Assembly: GCF_024696245.1 (NCBI RefSeq) | Contig: NZ_JAILGZ010000077.1 | Span: 1-34,188, forward strand | Direction of reading: 5' to 3' | Source: Treponema sp. | GTDB taxonomy: Bacteria > Spirochaetota > Spirochaetia > Treponematales > Treponemataceae | Length of the DNA: 34,188 nucleotides | Part shown: positions 1 to 8,955 of the stretch, piece by piece | Numbering within the stretch: position 1 is the first letter of the stretch | How the letters are laid out: every line of letters begins with the position of its first letter | Notes under the pieces: model-generated | Database searches by the model: none | What the model was told of the DNA's origin: nothing | Seen by the model: the letters and a program-made list of their open reading frames with translations, nothing else | Translations under genes and position numbers: made by a program

Positions 1-91
1 AAAAGAATAGAATGGGGCATAGTGGACTCATTTCCTCTAAAATGATAAAATCACTGTCGAATTTTATAATAAATCAGAGGAATGAATTTAT

Positions 92-3000
92 ATGTACAAG
101 TCGGTTGATTCAAAAGCAGATTTCCCAAAGCTTGAAGAAGAAGTTTTAAAATACTGGGAAAAAAATGACACATTTAAGAAGTCAGAAGATCAGAGAAAGG
201 GAGCTCCTGAATTTACATTTTATGATGGTCCTCCATTTGCCACAGGACTTCCACATTTTGGCCATTTAATTCCATCAACTATTAAAGACATTATTCCTCG
301 TTATCAGACAATGAACGGCAAAAGTGTAGAACGCCGTTTTGGATGGGACTGCCACGGTCTCCCTGTAGAAAACCTTATAGAAAAAGAACTTGGTATCAAT
401 TCAAAGCATGAGATTGAACAGTACGGAATTGATAAGTTTAATGAAAAATGCCGCGATTCAGTACTCCGCTATACAGCTGAATGGCGTAAAACCGTAACCC
501 GTATGGGCCGCTGGGTTGATTTTGACAATGATTATAAAACCATGAATCCTGATTTTATGGAATCAATCTGGTGGGTAGCTAAGTCTTTGTGGGATAAGGG
601 ACTTATTTATGAAGGAAAATACATTCTTCCATATTGTCCACGTTGTTCTACAGTACTTTCTACTCATGAACTTGCCCAGGGATATAAAGAAAAGCAGGAT
701 CCTGCCGTAACTATCCGCTTTAAGATTACAGCTTCCGTTCCAGCCCTTAAAGATGATTCTATTGCTGACGGTAATACTTACTTCCTTGCATGGACAACAA
801 CTCCATGGACACTTCCTTCAAACCTTGGTCTTTGTATGGGTCCTGAAGTTGACTATGTAAAGATTCTTGATAAGGAATCAGGAGATAAATATATTCTTGC
901 AAGAGCCCGCCTCAGTGCTTATTACAAGGAAGAATCTCAGTATGAAATCCTCTGGGAAAAGAAAGGTGCTGAATTTATCGGTGTTCGTTATGAACCTCTC
1001 TTCCCTTATTTTGCAGAACTTTCTGATCCAGCCGTATGTACAGCTAAAACAAACCAGAAGTGCCAGGAAGGTGCTTTCCGCATGTTTAATGCAGACTATG
1101 TTTCTACAGAAGACGGTACTGGTATTGTTCATATTGCTCCAGCCTTTGGTGAAGAAGATAACAAGGTATTCCGTGGTACAGGTATTCCAAATGTTGAACC
1201 AATTGATGCTGAATGTAAGTTTACAAAAGAAGTAAGTGATTATACAGGACGTTTCGTAAAGGACTGTGATAAGGATATTATGGAACGCCTTAAGAAAGAA
1301 GGTAAACTTGTTAAGAGGGATACAGTCCTTCACCAGTATCCACACTGCTGGAGATGTGGTTCACCTCTTATTTACCGTGGTATCGGTTCATGGTTTGTAA
1401 AGGTTGCTGATCATCATGAGGCTCTTCTTAAATCAAATTCACAGATTAAATGGCAGCCGGCTCATATTAAGGAAGGTCGCTTTGGTAAATGGCTTGCAGG
1501 AAGCCGTGACTGGGCAGTAAGCCGCAACCGTTACTGGGGTAATCCTATTCCTATCTGGAAGTGTGAAGATCCTGAATGCGGACATACCATCTGTGTAGGA
1601 AGCCGTGAAGAACTTAAAGAACTTAGTGGTGTATACCTTGATGACCTTCACAAGCAGTTTGCAGATAAGGTTACAATTAAGTGTCCAAAATGTAACAAGA
1701 CAATGTACCGCATTCCGGAAGTATTTGACTGCTGGTTTGAATCAGGTTCCATGCCTTACGCCCAGCAGCATTATCCTTTTGAAAATAAAGAAAAGTTTGA
1801 AAAGAGCTTCCCTGCTGACTTTATCTCTGAAGGTCTTGATCAGACCCGCGGATGGTTCTATACACTTACAATTCTTGCAAGTCATCTTTTTGACAAGCCG
1901 GCATTTAAGAACTGTGTTGTTAACGGTATTGTTCTTGCAGAAGATGGTCGTAAGATGTCAAAGAGTCTTCGCAACTATACAGACCCTGTTGATGCAATCA
2001 ATAAGTTTGGTGCTGATGCAATCAGGCTTTTCCTTATGCACAGTGCAGTAGTACGTGCAGATGAAATCCGTTATTCAGATGAAGGTGTTCGTGATGTAAT
2101 CAAGAGCATTATTCTTCCTCTCTGGAATTCATACAGCTTCTTTGTACAGTATGCAAATATTGATAAAGTTACTTGTACTGGTCATGAATTTGATTCAAAG
2201 CTTCCTGAAAATCCACTGGACAGATGGATTCTTTCTGTAAGCCAGAAGATGATTGCTGACGTAGTAAAGGCAATGGCTGACTATGACCTTAGTGGTGCTA
2301 TCGATCCAATGCTTAACTTTATTGATCAGATTAACAACTGGTATATCCGCCGTAACCGCCGCCGCTTCTGGAAGTCAGGAAATGATTCAGATAAGCTTGA
2401 AGCATACGGTTCTCTTTATTATGCCCTTAAGACCTTCTCACTTGTTGCAGCTCCATTCATTCCTTTCCTTACAGAAACAATGTGGCAGAATCTTAAGACT
2501 GCAGAAGACAAGGATTCAGTTCATCTTATGGATTATCCAAAATACAATGAGAAATTCCGTGATGAAGAACTTGAATTTAAGATGGCTACAGTTCAGAAGG
2601 CTGTTTCTATGGGACGTTCCCTCCGTAATCAGTTTAACCTTAAGAACCGTCAGCCACTTTCAGAAGTTGCCCTTGTTACCCGTAATCAGCAGGAAAAAGA
2701 TGTTCTTGAAAGCATGAAGGATACAATTGCAGAAGAACTTAACGTTAAGAATGTTGTATTCCACGATAAGGAAGAAGAACTTGTTGAATACAAGGCAAAG
2801 GCTAACTTTAAGGTGCTTGGAAAGATCCTTGGACCAAAAATGAAGGCTGCTGCTGCAAAGATTCTTACACTTTCTGGAAGTGACATTGCTAAAATCGTTA
2901 ACGGCGATGTAATTGCAATGAACATTGATGGAACAGACGTTGAACTTAATGCAGAAAGTGTAATCGTAGAACGCTTTGAAAAAGAAAACCTTAAGGTTGT

Positions 3001-3304
3001 TAATGAAGGAACTCTTACAGTGGGTCTTGATACAAAGATTACTGAAGAACTTAAGAAAGAAGGTTATGCCCGTGATGCAGTTCGTGGAATCCAGAACCTT
3101 AGAAAGGAAAGTGGATTTGAAGTAACTGACCGGATTAACCTTAAGATTTCAGGTGACTCAAATGTTAAGGGTGCATTTGAAATGTTTAAGGATTTTATTG
3201 CCGGGGAAACTCTTTCTTCTACAATTGAATGGACAGACTCCCTTACTGGAACAGAAATTGAAGCAGATGATGCAAAATGGGTTGTTTCAGTAGAGAAAGC
3301 CTGA
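92..3304 (+). CDS. ileS: Isoleucyl-tRNA synthetase, eukaryote-like (type 2) form
   Basis: This enzyme charges tRNA-Ile with isoleucine in the cytoplasm. The class I signature PHFGH is at residues 54-58, inside the YDGPPFATGLPHFGHL context, and KMSKS is at 621-625 (GRKMSKSLRN). Cysteine pairs that probably bind zinc are visible (CPRC near 185, CWRC near 440, CPKC near 535). The anticodon-binding region and a long C-terminal extension follow. At 1070 residues it is longer than the roughly 930 of the E. coli type, and the HIGH-motif context is that of the type 2 group; both are normal in treponemes as I know the family. The ATG at 92 has AGAGG at 76-80 upstream. A terminator follows directly, so it is probably transcribed alone. 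Identity is essentially certain; the type 2 assignment is from motif context and length. Confidence 0.97.
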   Translation: MYKSVDSKADFPKLEEEVLKYWEKNDTFKKSEDQRKGAPEFTFYDGPPFATGLPHFGHLIPSTIKDIIPRYQTMNGKSVERRFGWDCHGLPVENLIEKELGINSKHEIEQYGIDKFNEKCRDSVLRYTAEWRKTVTRMGRWVDFDNDYKTMNPDFMESIWWVAKSLWDKGLIYEGKYILPYCPRCSTVLSTHELAQGYKEKQDPAVTIRFKITASVPALKDDSIADGNTYFLAWTTTPWTLPSNLGLCMGPEVDYVKILDKESGDKYILARARLSAYYKEESQYEILWEKKGAEFIGVRYEPLFPYFAELSDPAVCTAKTNQKCQEGAFRMFNADYVSTEDGTGIVHIAPAFGEEDNKVFRGTGIPNVEPIDAECKFTKEVSDYTGRFVKDCDKDIMERLKKEGKLVKRDTVLHQYPHCWRCGSPLIYRGIGSWFVKVADHHEALLKSNSQIKWQPAHIKEGRFGKWLAGSRDWAVSRNRYWGNPIPIWKCEDPECGHTICVGSREELKELSGVYLDDLHKQFADKVTIKCPKCNKTMYRIPEVFDCWFESGSMPYAQQHYPFENKEKFEKSFPADFISEGLDQTRGWFYTLTILASHLFDKPAFKNCVVNGIVLAEDGRKMSKSLRNYTDPVDAINKFGADAIRLFLMHSAVVRADEIRYSDEGVRDVIKSIILPLWNSYSFFVQYANIDKVTCTGHEFDSKLPENPLDRWILSVSQKMIADVVKAMADYDLSGAIDPMLNFIDQINNWYIRRNRRRFWKSGNDSDKLEAYGSLYYALKTFSLVAAPFIPFLTETMWQNLKTAEDKDSVHLMDYPKYNEKFRDEELEFKMATVQKAVSMGRSLRNQFNLKNRQPLSEVALVTRNQQEKDVLESMKDTIAEELNVKNVVFHDKEEELVEYKAKANFKVLGKILGPKMKAAAAKILTLSGSDIAKIVNGDVIAMNIDGTDVELNAESVIVERFEKENLKVVNEGTLTVGLDTKITEELKKEGYARDAVRGIQNLRKESGFEVTDRINLKISGDSNVKGAFEMFKDFIAGETLSSTIEWTDSLTGTEIEADDAKWVVSVEKA

Positions 3305-3320
3305 TTAATATCTTATAATT

Positions 3321-3359
3321 AAAGGCAGTGAAGGTTTTTAAACCCAAGCTGCCTTTTTT
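3321..3359 (+). terminator. Rho-independent terminator after ileS
   Basis: AAAGGCAG (3321-3328) pairs with CTGCCTTT (3349-3356). A smaller inner pairing GGTT/AACC lies within the loop, and the downstream arm runs into a T tract at 3354-3359. It lies 17 bases after the ileS stop codon and separates ileS from the following lipoprotein gene. Confidence 0.8.
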
Positions 3360-3373
3360 ATGCAGGAAGTAAA

Positions 3374-4321
3374 GTGAAAAAGAGTTTATTAGTATCATTT
3401 TTTTGCAGCCTTATACCGGCTTTGTTTTTTAGCTGTCGTTCTTCAAATATTCAACTTGAAGAAGGATCCATAAGTCCTTTAGCTCTTCTTGATGATCAGT
3501 CCAGTATTTACATTAATATTCCGGTGCAACAGCATCAGAAGCTTTTTGCTGATATTTTATGTTCACAGGTTGAGGGACTCGCAGAAAAAGATGCACTTTC
3601 ACTTGCCGAAAGAACCGGTAACCTTTACGCAGGTCTTGGAACTGTAAAGGACCGCTCCCGTCTGGAGGCTGCAGCTGTTGTAGATATTCCAAAAATGGGA
3701 ATTAAATCCGTTTTTAAACAGAAGAACGACTGGTTTTCTCAGGAATATAAGTCAAAGGCTGTAGCAGCTTCTCCTTCCTTTATTCTTTATACAAGAAAAG
3801 AAAATCCCCTGCAGATTTCCTTCCCTGAAAAACAGATTCTTTGTGTTTCTAAAAATGTAGATACCATGCTTGATAAATATGCTCTTTCTGCATCTTTAAC
3901 GGATAATGAAATGACACAGTATCTCCTTCAGGACAGCCAGGATATCCTTTTTTACATTACAAGGCCTGGTCAGTATTTAAGGAACATGATTGGAGTTACA
4001 GTACAGGGCTCTGATAAAGTATGGGGAAAATTAATTTATATGCCTGATCCTGAACATCCAAAAAAGGATACAGGTAAATATCAGATGGAATTTTACATGC
4101 ATCTTCAGGATGCAAAAACCATGAAGGCATTTCAGGGACTTATGGCTTTATCCTTTGCCATGAGTGATGGCTCTGTAGAAGAAGTTGACCCCCTTACATT
4201 AAAGGTTTCCGGGGTTGAAGTTTCCAGGAAGCAGATTAATGAAATGTTTATAAGAAAGCCTGTTACCGGAACACATTACAAAGTAGTAGGTGATAAGGTT
4301 TATGCTGAACCTGACAAATAA
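3374..4321 (+). CDS. Hypothetical lipoprotein
   Basis: A 315-residue protein with a basic N-terminus, a hydrophobic stretch and Cys21 in the context LFFSC, which fits the relaxed spirochaetal lipobox. It is therefore predicted to be lipid-anchored outside the cytoplasm. The rest is a soluble mixed alpha/beta sequence with no domain I recognise and no further membrane segment. The start is GTG at 3374, with AGGA at 3364-3367 six bases upstream. It ends three bases before the first possible start of the uracil phosphoribosyltransferase gene, so the two are probably co-transcribed with the TPR lipoprotein behind them. No function can be assigned; the lipoprotein call is moderately firm. Confidence 0.8.
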   Translation: MKKSLLVSFFCSLIPALFFSCRSSNIQLEEGSISPLALLDDQSSIYINIPVQQHQKLFADILCSQVEGLAEKDALSLAERTGNLYAGLGTVKDRSRLEAAAVVDIPKMGIKSVFKQKNDWFSQEYKSKAVAASPSFILYTRKENPLQISFPEKQILCVSKNVDTMLDKYALSASLTDNEMTQYLLQDSQDILFYITRPGQYLRNMIGVTVQGSDKVWGKLIYMPDPEHPKKDTGKYQMEFYMHLQDAKTMKAFQGLMALSFAMSDGSVEEVDPLTLKVSGVEVSRKQINEMFIRKPVTGTHYKVVGDKVYAEPDK

Positions 4322-4336
4322 TCAATGGAGTTAAAT

Positions 4337-5377
4337 ATGAGTGACGAAAAAGTAATATTAAAAGCAGAAGACCTTGATGGTTATTTAACTGAAGAAGATC
4401 AGAAAGATTTACAGACCCTTGAAGATATGTATTCAAAAACATATCAGTATTTTGCCAGTGAAGACAAGGCTCAGATAATTCAGAGTTTTGATGCCATGGG
4501 CCATAAGATGCAGGAAATCTGTGCCAAGCATCCTAATATTAAAGTGTATAGTTTTGAGACAGATTATGGTGCACAGGCAGAAGCCAGCCGTGTTATTTCA
4601 AAATTAAGGGATTTAAAAACAGAACATGCAGAATTCCTTTATTACACACAGCGTGCTTTTGAAATGCTTTTCCGTCTTGCCTATACAGACGAGCATTCAG
4701 ATAAAAAGAATCATATTGTTGTAAAAACTCCGGTTGTAAATCCAGTGCAGAATTATGCCGTACATAAGATTCCTGATATTGACGATAAAATCGAAAATTC
4801 AGTTATGTGCGTTATGTTAAGGGGAGCCCTGCTTCCAAGCATGATTATGTCTAAGGAAATCGAAGAATATTCTTCAAAGGGGTATGTTACACCATTTGCT
4901 CTCTTTAAGATTTCCCGTGATGATAAAAGACAGGAAACTGACATGCAGTATATCCTTAACCTTAAGAATTCTTTCTTTGATTTAAAGGAACTTGACGGTA
5001 AGGATTTAATTTTTGCAGACCCTATGAATGCCACAGGTGGATCCCTTGTTACTGTAGTAAAGTATCTTCAGGAAAAGGGAATTAAGCCTAAGAGCATTAA
5101 GTTCTTTAACGTAATTTCTGCATTAAAGGGCAGTATGAGGGTAACCCGTGCCCTTGATAACTGCACCTGTTATACTTTGTGGATGGATCCTGTATTAAAC
5201 CACAAGGCTTATATTATGCCAGGTCTTGGTGATGCAGGAGACCGTCTTAACGGCTGCGACAGCCATGAAACTCCACGTAATATTATTCAGCTTATTGCTG
5301 ATTACGGAAGTAATATTGCCGGCCTTTACCGCAGTCAGCTTAGAAAAATTGAACAGACTGTCCTTGGGAGAATCTAA
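4337..5377 (+). CDS. upp: Uracil phosphoribosyltransferase family protein, long form
   Basis: This is predicted to convert uracil and PRPP to UMP (pyrimidine salvage, cytoplasm). Family signatures lie in the C-terminal two thirds: MLRGALLP (equivalent of the LRAG region), the PRPP loop [12 protein letters not shown], and the uracil-binding segment [13 protein letters not shown]. Ordinary Upp is about 208 residues; this one has 346, with roughly 140 extra residues at the N-terminus that match nothing I recognise. I chose ATG 4337 over the in-frame ATG 4325 because GGAG (4327-4330) overlaps the earlier ATG and is spaced six bases from the later one. It lies between two lipoprotein genes. Family is confident; whether uracil is the true substrate of this long variant is less so. 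Confidence 0.82.
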   Translation: MSDEKVILKAEDLDGYLTEEDQKDLQTLEDMYSKTYQYFASEDKAQIIQSFDAMGHKMQEICAKHPNIKVYSFETDYGAQAEASRVISKLRDLKTEHAEFLYYTQRAFEMLFRLAYTDEHSDKKNHIVVKTPVVNPVQNYAVHKIPDIDDKIENSVMCVMLRGALLPSMIMSKEIEEYSSKGYVTPFALFKISRDDKRQETDMQYILNLKNSFFDLKELDGKDLIFADPMNATGGSLVTVVKYLQEKGIKPKSIKFFNVISALKGSMRVTRALDNCTCYTLWMDPVLNHKAYIMPGLGDAGDRLNGCDSHETPRNIIQLIADYGSNIAGLYRSQLRKIEQTVLGRI

Positions 5378-5380
5378 CCC

Positions 5381-6058
5381 ATGACTTATAAACTGCTTTG
5401 TCTGTCTTTTTCTGCAGCTCTTTTTTCTGTATTTACTTCCTGTACAAGCCTTTCATCTTTGCCTGTTCCTGGTGAAGAAGCTGTCAGGGAGTCAAATATC
5501 TGTAAGGAATATTATTCCATAGCAAGTGTATATGAAGAGCAGCAGAATTATAGCAAGGCAGTTACTTATTACAAAATGGCAATGTCGGATTCTTCTTTAA
5601 GGAACACAGCTTATTATAAACTTGGCCGCTGTTATGTAATGGCTAAAGATTACGAAAACGGACTGGTAATATATAAGGCACTTTTAAATAAGGATCCGGA
5701 TAATTCTACACTAAAATCTTCAGTTGCCTATATTTATGCCATGACCGGGGATTATAAAAAAGCTGGGGAAATTTATAAGAGCCTTGCAGAAGAAAATCCC
5801 CAGAATGCTGCAATTCAGGCAAATTATATAAATGTGCTTATAGCAATGGAAGATTATTCCCAGGCTGCAGTTGTTTTTAATACATTTAAGGAAACCTTTC
5901 CTGACGACAGTAATATAAAGGCTTTTCAAACAAAGCTTGATAGTATTTTCCCACCGGAAGAAGAGGTGGAGGATTCTACTTTATCAGAAGAGGTGGAGGA
6001 TTCCACTTTATCAGAAGAGGAAGCTGCTGAAGATGCAGGTCAGACTGCTTCTCAATAA
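5381..6058 (+). CDS. TPR-repeat lipoprotein
   Basis: A 225-residue predicted lipoprotein. The signal peptide ends at Cys21 (VFTSC). Residues about 42-180 hold around four tetratricopeptide repeats, seen as helix pairs with the usual Tyr/Ala/Leu spacing (for example YYSIASVYEEQQNYSKAV and YIYAMTGDYKKAGEIYKSL). Such proteins usually act as docking scaffolds in the periplasm. The C-terminal tail is acidic and contains two tandem copies of EEVEDSTLS, encoded by a 27-base DNA repeat. A Shine-Dalgarno sequence (GGGAG, 5366-5370) lies ten bases before ATG. It starts three bases after the upp-type stop, so it is the last gene of that unit. It converges with the minus-strand gene ending at 6084. Confidence 0.85.
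   Translation: MTYKLLCLSFSAALFSVFTSCTSLSSLPVPGEEAVRESNICKEYYSIASVYEEQQNYSKAVTYYKMAMSDSSLRNTAYYKLGRCYVMAKDYENGLVIYKALLNKDPDNSTLKSSVAYIYAMTGDYKKAGEIYKSLAEENPQNAAIQANYINVLIAMEDYSQAAVVFNTFKETFPDDSNIKAFQTKLDSIFPPEEEVEDSTLSEEVEDSTLSEEEAAEDAGQTASQ
5960..6013 (+). repeat. Two tandem 27-base units in the TPR lipoprotein gene
   Basis: Units at 5960-5986 and 5987-6013 differ by a single T/C and both encode EEVEDSTLS. The length is a multiple of three, so copy-number change would keep the frame. A third partial unit (GAAGAGG) follows. Confidence 0.9.
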
Positions 6059-6083
6059 AGTGTTTCCCGTCTTTAATATTTAA

Positions 6084-7526
6084 TTAATCTTTTTTAGAAG
6101 CAAGATAGTTTCTGTATTTTTCCGAATCAGCTTTAAAGGCAACAATAGGAGAGTCTTCATCTTCGATTGCATGGAAGAGGGACTGTTCACTTTCGTTAAA
6201 AAGTCTTTGTCCGGAAATAAGCCTTAATGCCCTTGTAGAAATTCCTATTGAACAGCGAAGGTCCTTATCCTGATTTTTAATTACTGAGTTTATATTTTTA
6301 AGCATTTCCTGAGCTTTATTTAAAGCCTGAGGTATGTTTAATTCCTGAATTATGGCAGAACAACCGTCTTCTTTATAATTAAAAACAAGGTCATTGAATT
6401 TAACAGCCTGAAGGATTATGCCGCTGATTTTTTTACCACATTCACTGGTCCAGTCAAGGGAAGGTATTCTTATTGTGTAAAGGGCAAGATCCTGTTCACA
6501 GGAAGCAGCCCTTATAAGCTCACTGTCAAGTCTTGGTATCATGTAAGATTCCCAGCCAAAACCTGTGTCCGGAGAAAATAATCCTGCAGGTTCCTGAGGA
6601 AGTTCTTTTTTATCCTCTTCATCTGAAGCCGGGCTTTCTTCTGTATCAATAAGCTCTTCTTCAAATAAATCCTCTTCTGCATCTTCTTCTTTTTCTTCTT
6701 TTTCTTCTTCAGAAATTCTATCAGCAGGAGTTTTTTCTTCAAAAGGATTTTCTTCTTCCCTTGTTTCTTCTTTAATTTCAGGAGGAGTAAAATCAACTTC
6801 TTCTTCATTATTGGATATAAGCTTGTTTTCATTAAAAGGATCTTCAATAATTTCTTCCGGAAGATTTTCTGAAGGGCTTTCCGGCTCATTCTTCAAATCA
6901 GCATCATCTTTTTCTTTGGCAGAAATTTCCAAATCATCATCTTCTTCTGTATAATCCTGGTCTTCCTGGTAATCTTCCTGAGAAAAATCATCTTCTTCAT
7001 CAGAATCATATTTTATTTCCTTAGCTTCTGATGTAAGAACCTTGTCTGCAAAGAACATAAGATGGAATACGATAAAAAGGGTAACTATAAAAATAACAAT
7101 AAAAGCCAGCCTTCCCCTGGTAAATATAACGGAAGGCTTTACGGTATAAACGCTGGCTTCAATAAAAATATCTTTATCCTGGCTGGTTCTTAAAGAATCT
7201 CTTTTTAAAATTGTAAAGGATTTTTGTTTTGTTTTTTCATTATCTGAAGGAAAATTTAAGATTTCCTTTCCTTCATAAAAAAGTTTAATGGACTGAAAAT
7301 TGTTTATAGTACTGGAATTAAGAAAATATCTGTTAAAGGCTCTTGTGCCCGGTTCTTCATTTCTAAGGGTAACACTAAGCTGATGAATAAGGCTGCTGAA
7401 ATATTCAGGGGATTTACTTCTGCCTTTTTGATTTTCGATATAAAGGGAAGAAACAAAAGCTGTAATTGTAATTATATATATAAGGACTGCTGCTGCTGCA
7501 ACAAGGATATTTTTTCTAATTTTCAT
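6084..7526 (-). CDS. Membrane protein with acidic linker and degenerate GGDEF-like domain
   Basis: A 480-residue protein. It has a transmembrane segment at about 8-27, an extracytoplasmic stretch of roughly 110 residues, a second membrane segment near 138-160, a very Glu/Asp-rich linker of about 160 residues, and a C-terminal domain of about 140 residues. The last domain follows the diguanylate-cyclase fold pattern (CSIGISTR followed by an AL..A-type helix), but the signature GGDEF is replaced by KEDGC (codons 6360-6374), and the usual RxxD site five residues upstream is KFND (6390-6401). It is therefore unlikely to make c-di-GMP; binding or scaffolding is possible. I start it at ATG 7526, which overlaps the previous gene by 11 bases, not at the upstream TTG 7562. 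It is the last gene of the four-gene minus-strand run. Confidence 0.75.
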   Translation of the reverse strand: MKIRKNILVAAAAVLIYIITITAFVSSLYIENQKGRSKSPEYFSSLIHQLSVTLRNEEPGTRAFNRYFLNSSTINNFQSIKLFYEGKEILNFPSDNEKTKQKSFTILKRDSLRTSQDKDIFIEASVYTVKPSVIFTRGRLAFIVIFIVTLFIVFHLMFFADKVLTSEAKEIKYDSDEEDDFSQEDYQEDQDYTEEDDDLEISAKEKDDADLKNEPESPSENLPEEIIEDPFNENKLISNNEEEVDFTPPEIKEETREEENPFEEKTPADRISEEEKEEKEEDAEEDLFEEELIDTEESPASDEEDKKELPQEPAGLFSPDTGFGWESYMIPRLDSELIRAASCEQDLALYTIRIPSLDWTSECGKKISGIILQAVKFNDLVFNYKEDGCSAIIQELNIPQALNKAQEMLKNINSVIKNQDKDLRCSIGISTRALRLISGQRLFNESEQSLFHAIEDEDSPIVAFKADSEKYRNYLASKKD

Positions 7527-8955
7527 ATTTCTGATTATAACGGAGGGAATAAGCAAGTGCAAGTTTTAAAAGTTCTTCCTCCGTCCTGTCTCCATTGTAT
7601 TTTTTTAACCAGGCACACATAGGGAAAAATATTTTTTTATTTTCCTCCAGTAATTTTTCCGGAATAAAATCAATTTTTTCCTCAGTGCATGATATCTTAT
7701 TATTATTGAAATCCATTGAAAGCCTCTTGCTTTCTTTTTTAAATCCACAGTTCACAGCCCATTCATTTATTGCCTGTCTGTAATTTTTCATTACTTCAGT
7801 TGTCAGGGCATTATTATTTTCATTATCCTTCACAAGTTCTGTTCTGTACATTAAGGACGAGTATTTTGTTTCTGCAGTAGAAAATCTTACAGCTGTTGAA
7901 TTGTACTGTCTGTCCAGATAAGTTCCACGGGCATAAGCTTTACCCTGAGGATAAGAAAAATCTGCTCCTGCAAAAGTCAGGATTTTAAAGCCGGCCTTAT
8001 AAGCAAAATCACAACAGGCAGCGGTCACAGTTCCACCTGCTGCATTAATCAACGGAAGGCTTTTTCCTGTAAGGGCAAGGGATAAAGGGTGCCCTCCATT
8101 ATAAAAGACAGCCTTATGTCCCCGTTGAATCAGGCTTTTGTATATAGCAGGATTTGTTGATAAATCCAGTATAAAAAGAATCTCTTTTCCAGTCTTTTCT
8201 TTAAGGGGACAGTTATAAAAATGTTCTGCAGAAACCTTTTGAGCGTCTGAACTTAAAACAATATCTGCAATAATTCCTTCTTCAAGTAAAGTAGAAAAGG
8301 CTGTGTCTGCAGCTATTATGGAGGCACTGTCCTTTTTTTCTTTTATATAATCAATTGCCTTTTCAAGTCCTGGACCTGCAGCACAAATAAGTGCTTCTTC
8401 CTTATCTGCCTGGTAATTCCAGCTGACAGCATTTTTAAAATTAACAATGATATTATGCTGCCAGATTTTTCCAAAGTGACTTTGAACTGAAAAGTCACCA
8501 CTTATTTTTTTTAATGCCCTGTGTACTTCTTCATTTATTTTTTCTGTAAGGGCAGGGTTTTCATTCTGCCAGGACCTTAAAGAAGTAAAAGTAAAGTTAT
8601 TATAGGAAATAGGAAAATAATTTTTAAGAACAGCCTCTTCAATATCATCAGGGGTAATAAACCTGACGCTGGGATTTGTGCTGCATTCTTTTGTATCCTT
8701 AAAGTTAAGGCAGTAAGAAAGACTTTCCCTGTCAGCTTCTATTGCAAGAATAAAGGAAGAAGGAAATTGTTTTAAAAGGGCCTTTATATGCATCCCGTTT
8801 CCAATTCCTCCAATAACAAAAAATCCATTCTTTTGATTTTGAGCAAAGTTTTCTGCTTCTAAAGAGGGATTATATTTTGAATTCATTGGTCTTTTACTTA
8901 TAAAGAGGGGAATCTCTTCGCCGGTTTTTGCAGTAATAAAGGAATCGTAAATCAA
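7516..8955 (-). CDS. DUF115 / MptE-like (Maf-type) protein, second of a tandem pair
   Basis: A 479-residue cytoplasmic protein of the DUF115 family (6-hydroxymethylpterin pyrophosphokinase MptE-like fold), which also includes motility accessory (Maf) flagellin glycosyltransferases. The family core is visible at about 187-245: ICAAGPGLEKAIDYI, then IIAADTAFSTLL and IADIVLSSDAQ. A second conserved stretch is AAGGTVTAACCDFAYKAG with FAGADFSYP. The start is an unusual TTG at 8955. It is supported by AAGGA (8964-8968) eight bases upstream and by alignment of its first 40 residues with the neighbouring paralogue. It overlaps the preceding stop by four bases (TTGA). Substrate is unknown; a role in surface or flagellar glycosylation is inferred from family and context only. 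Confidence 0.8.
   Translation of the reverse strand: MIYDSFITAKTGEEIPLFISKRPMNSKYNPSLEAENFAQNQKNGFFVIGGIGNGMHIKALLKQFPSSFILAIEADRESLSYCLNFKDTKECSTNPSVRFITPDDIEEAVLKNYFPISYNNFTFTSLRSWQNENPALTEKINEEVHRALKKISGDFSVQSHFGKIWQHNIIVNFKNAVSWNYQADKEEALICAAGPGLEKAIDYIKEKKDSASIIAADTAFSTLLEEGIIADIVLSSDAQKVSAEHFYNCPLKEKTGKEILFILDLSTNPAIYKSLIQRGHKAVFYNGGHPLSLALTGKSLPLINAAGGTVTAACCDFAYKAGFKILTFAGADFSYPQGKAYARGTYLDRQYNSTAVRFSTAETKYSSLMYRTELVKDNENNNALTTEVMKNYRQAINEWAVNCGFKKESKRLSMDFNNNKISCTEEKIDFIPEKLLEENKKIFFPMCAWLKKYNGDRTEEELLKLALAYSLRYNQKYEN

Noticed and set aside
65-70. TATAAT upstream of ileS as its promoter
   Set aside because: No acceptable -35 at 16-18 bases, and the predicted RNA start near 77 would fall inside the Shine-Dalgarno sequence. 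Possible, but too weak to list.
3314-3319. TATAAT after the ileS stop as a promoter for the lipoprotein gene
   Set aside because: No -35 match upstream, and the RNA would begin inside the terminator stem.
6539-6889. Lys-rich open frame on the minus strand within the membrane-protein gene
   Set aside because: A frame-shifted reading of the Glu-rich linker, so an artefact of GAA repeats.
7527-7562. TTG start giving a 492-residue version of the membrane protein
   Set aside because: The extra residues precede the basic MKIRK start of a membrane helix and lie inside the upstream gene; ATG 7526 is the simpler choice.
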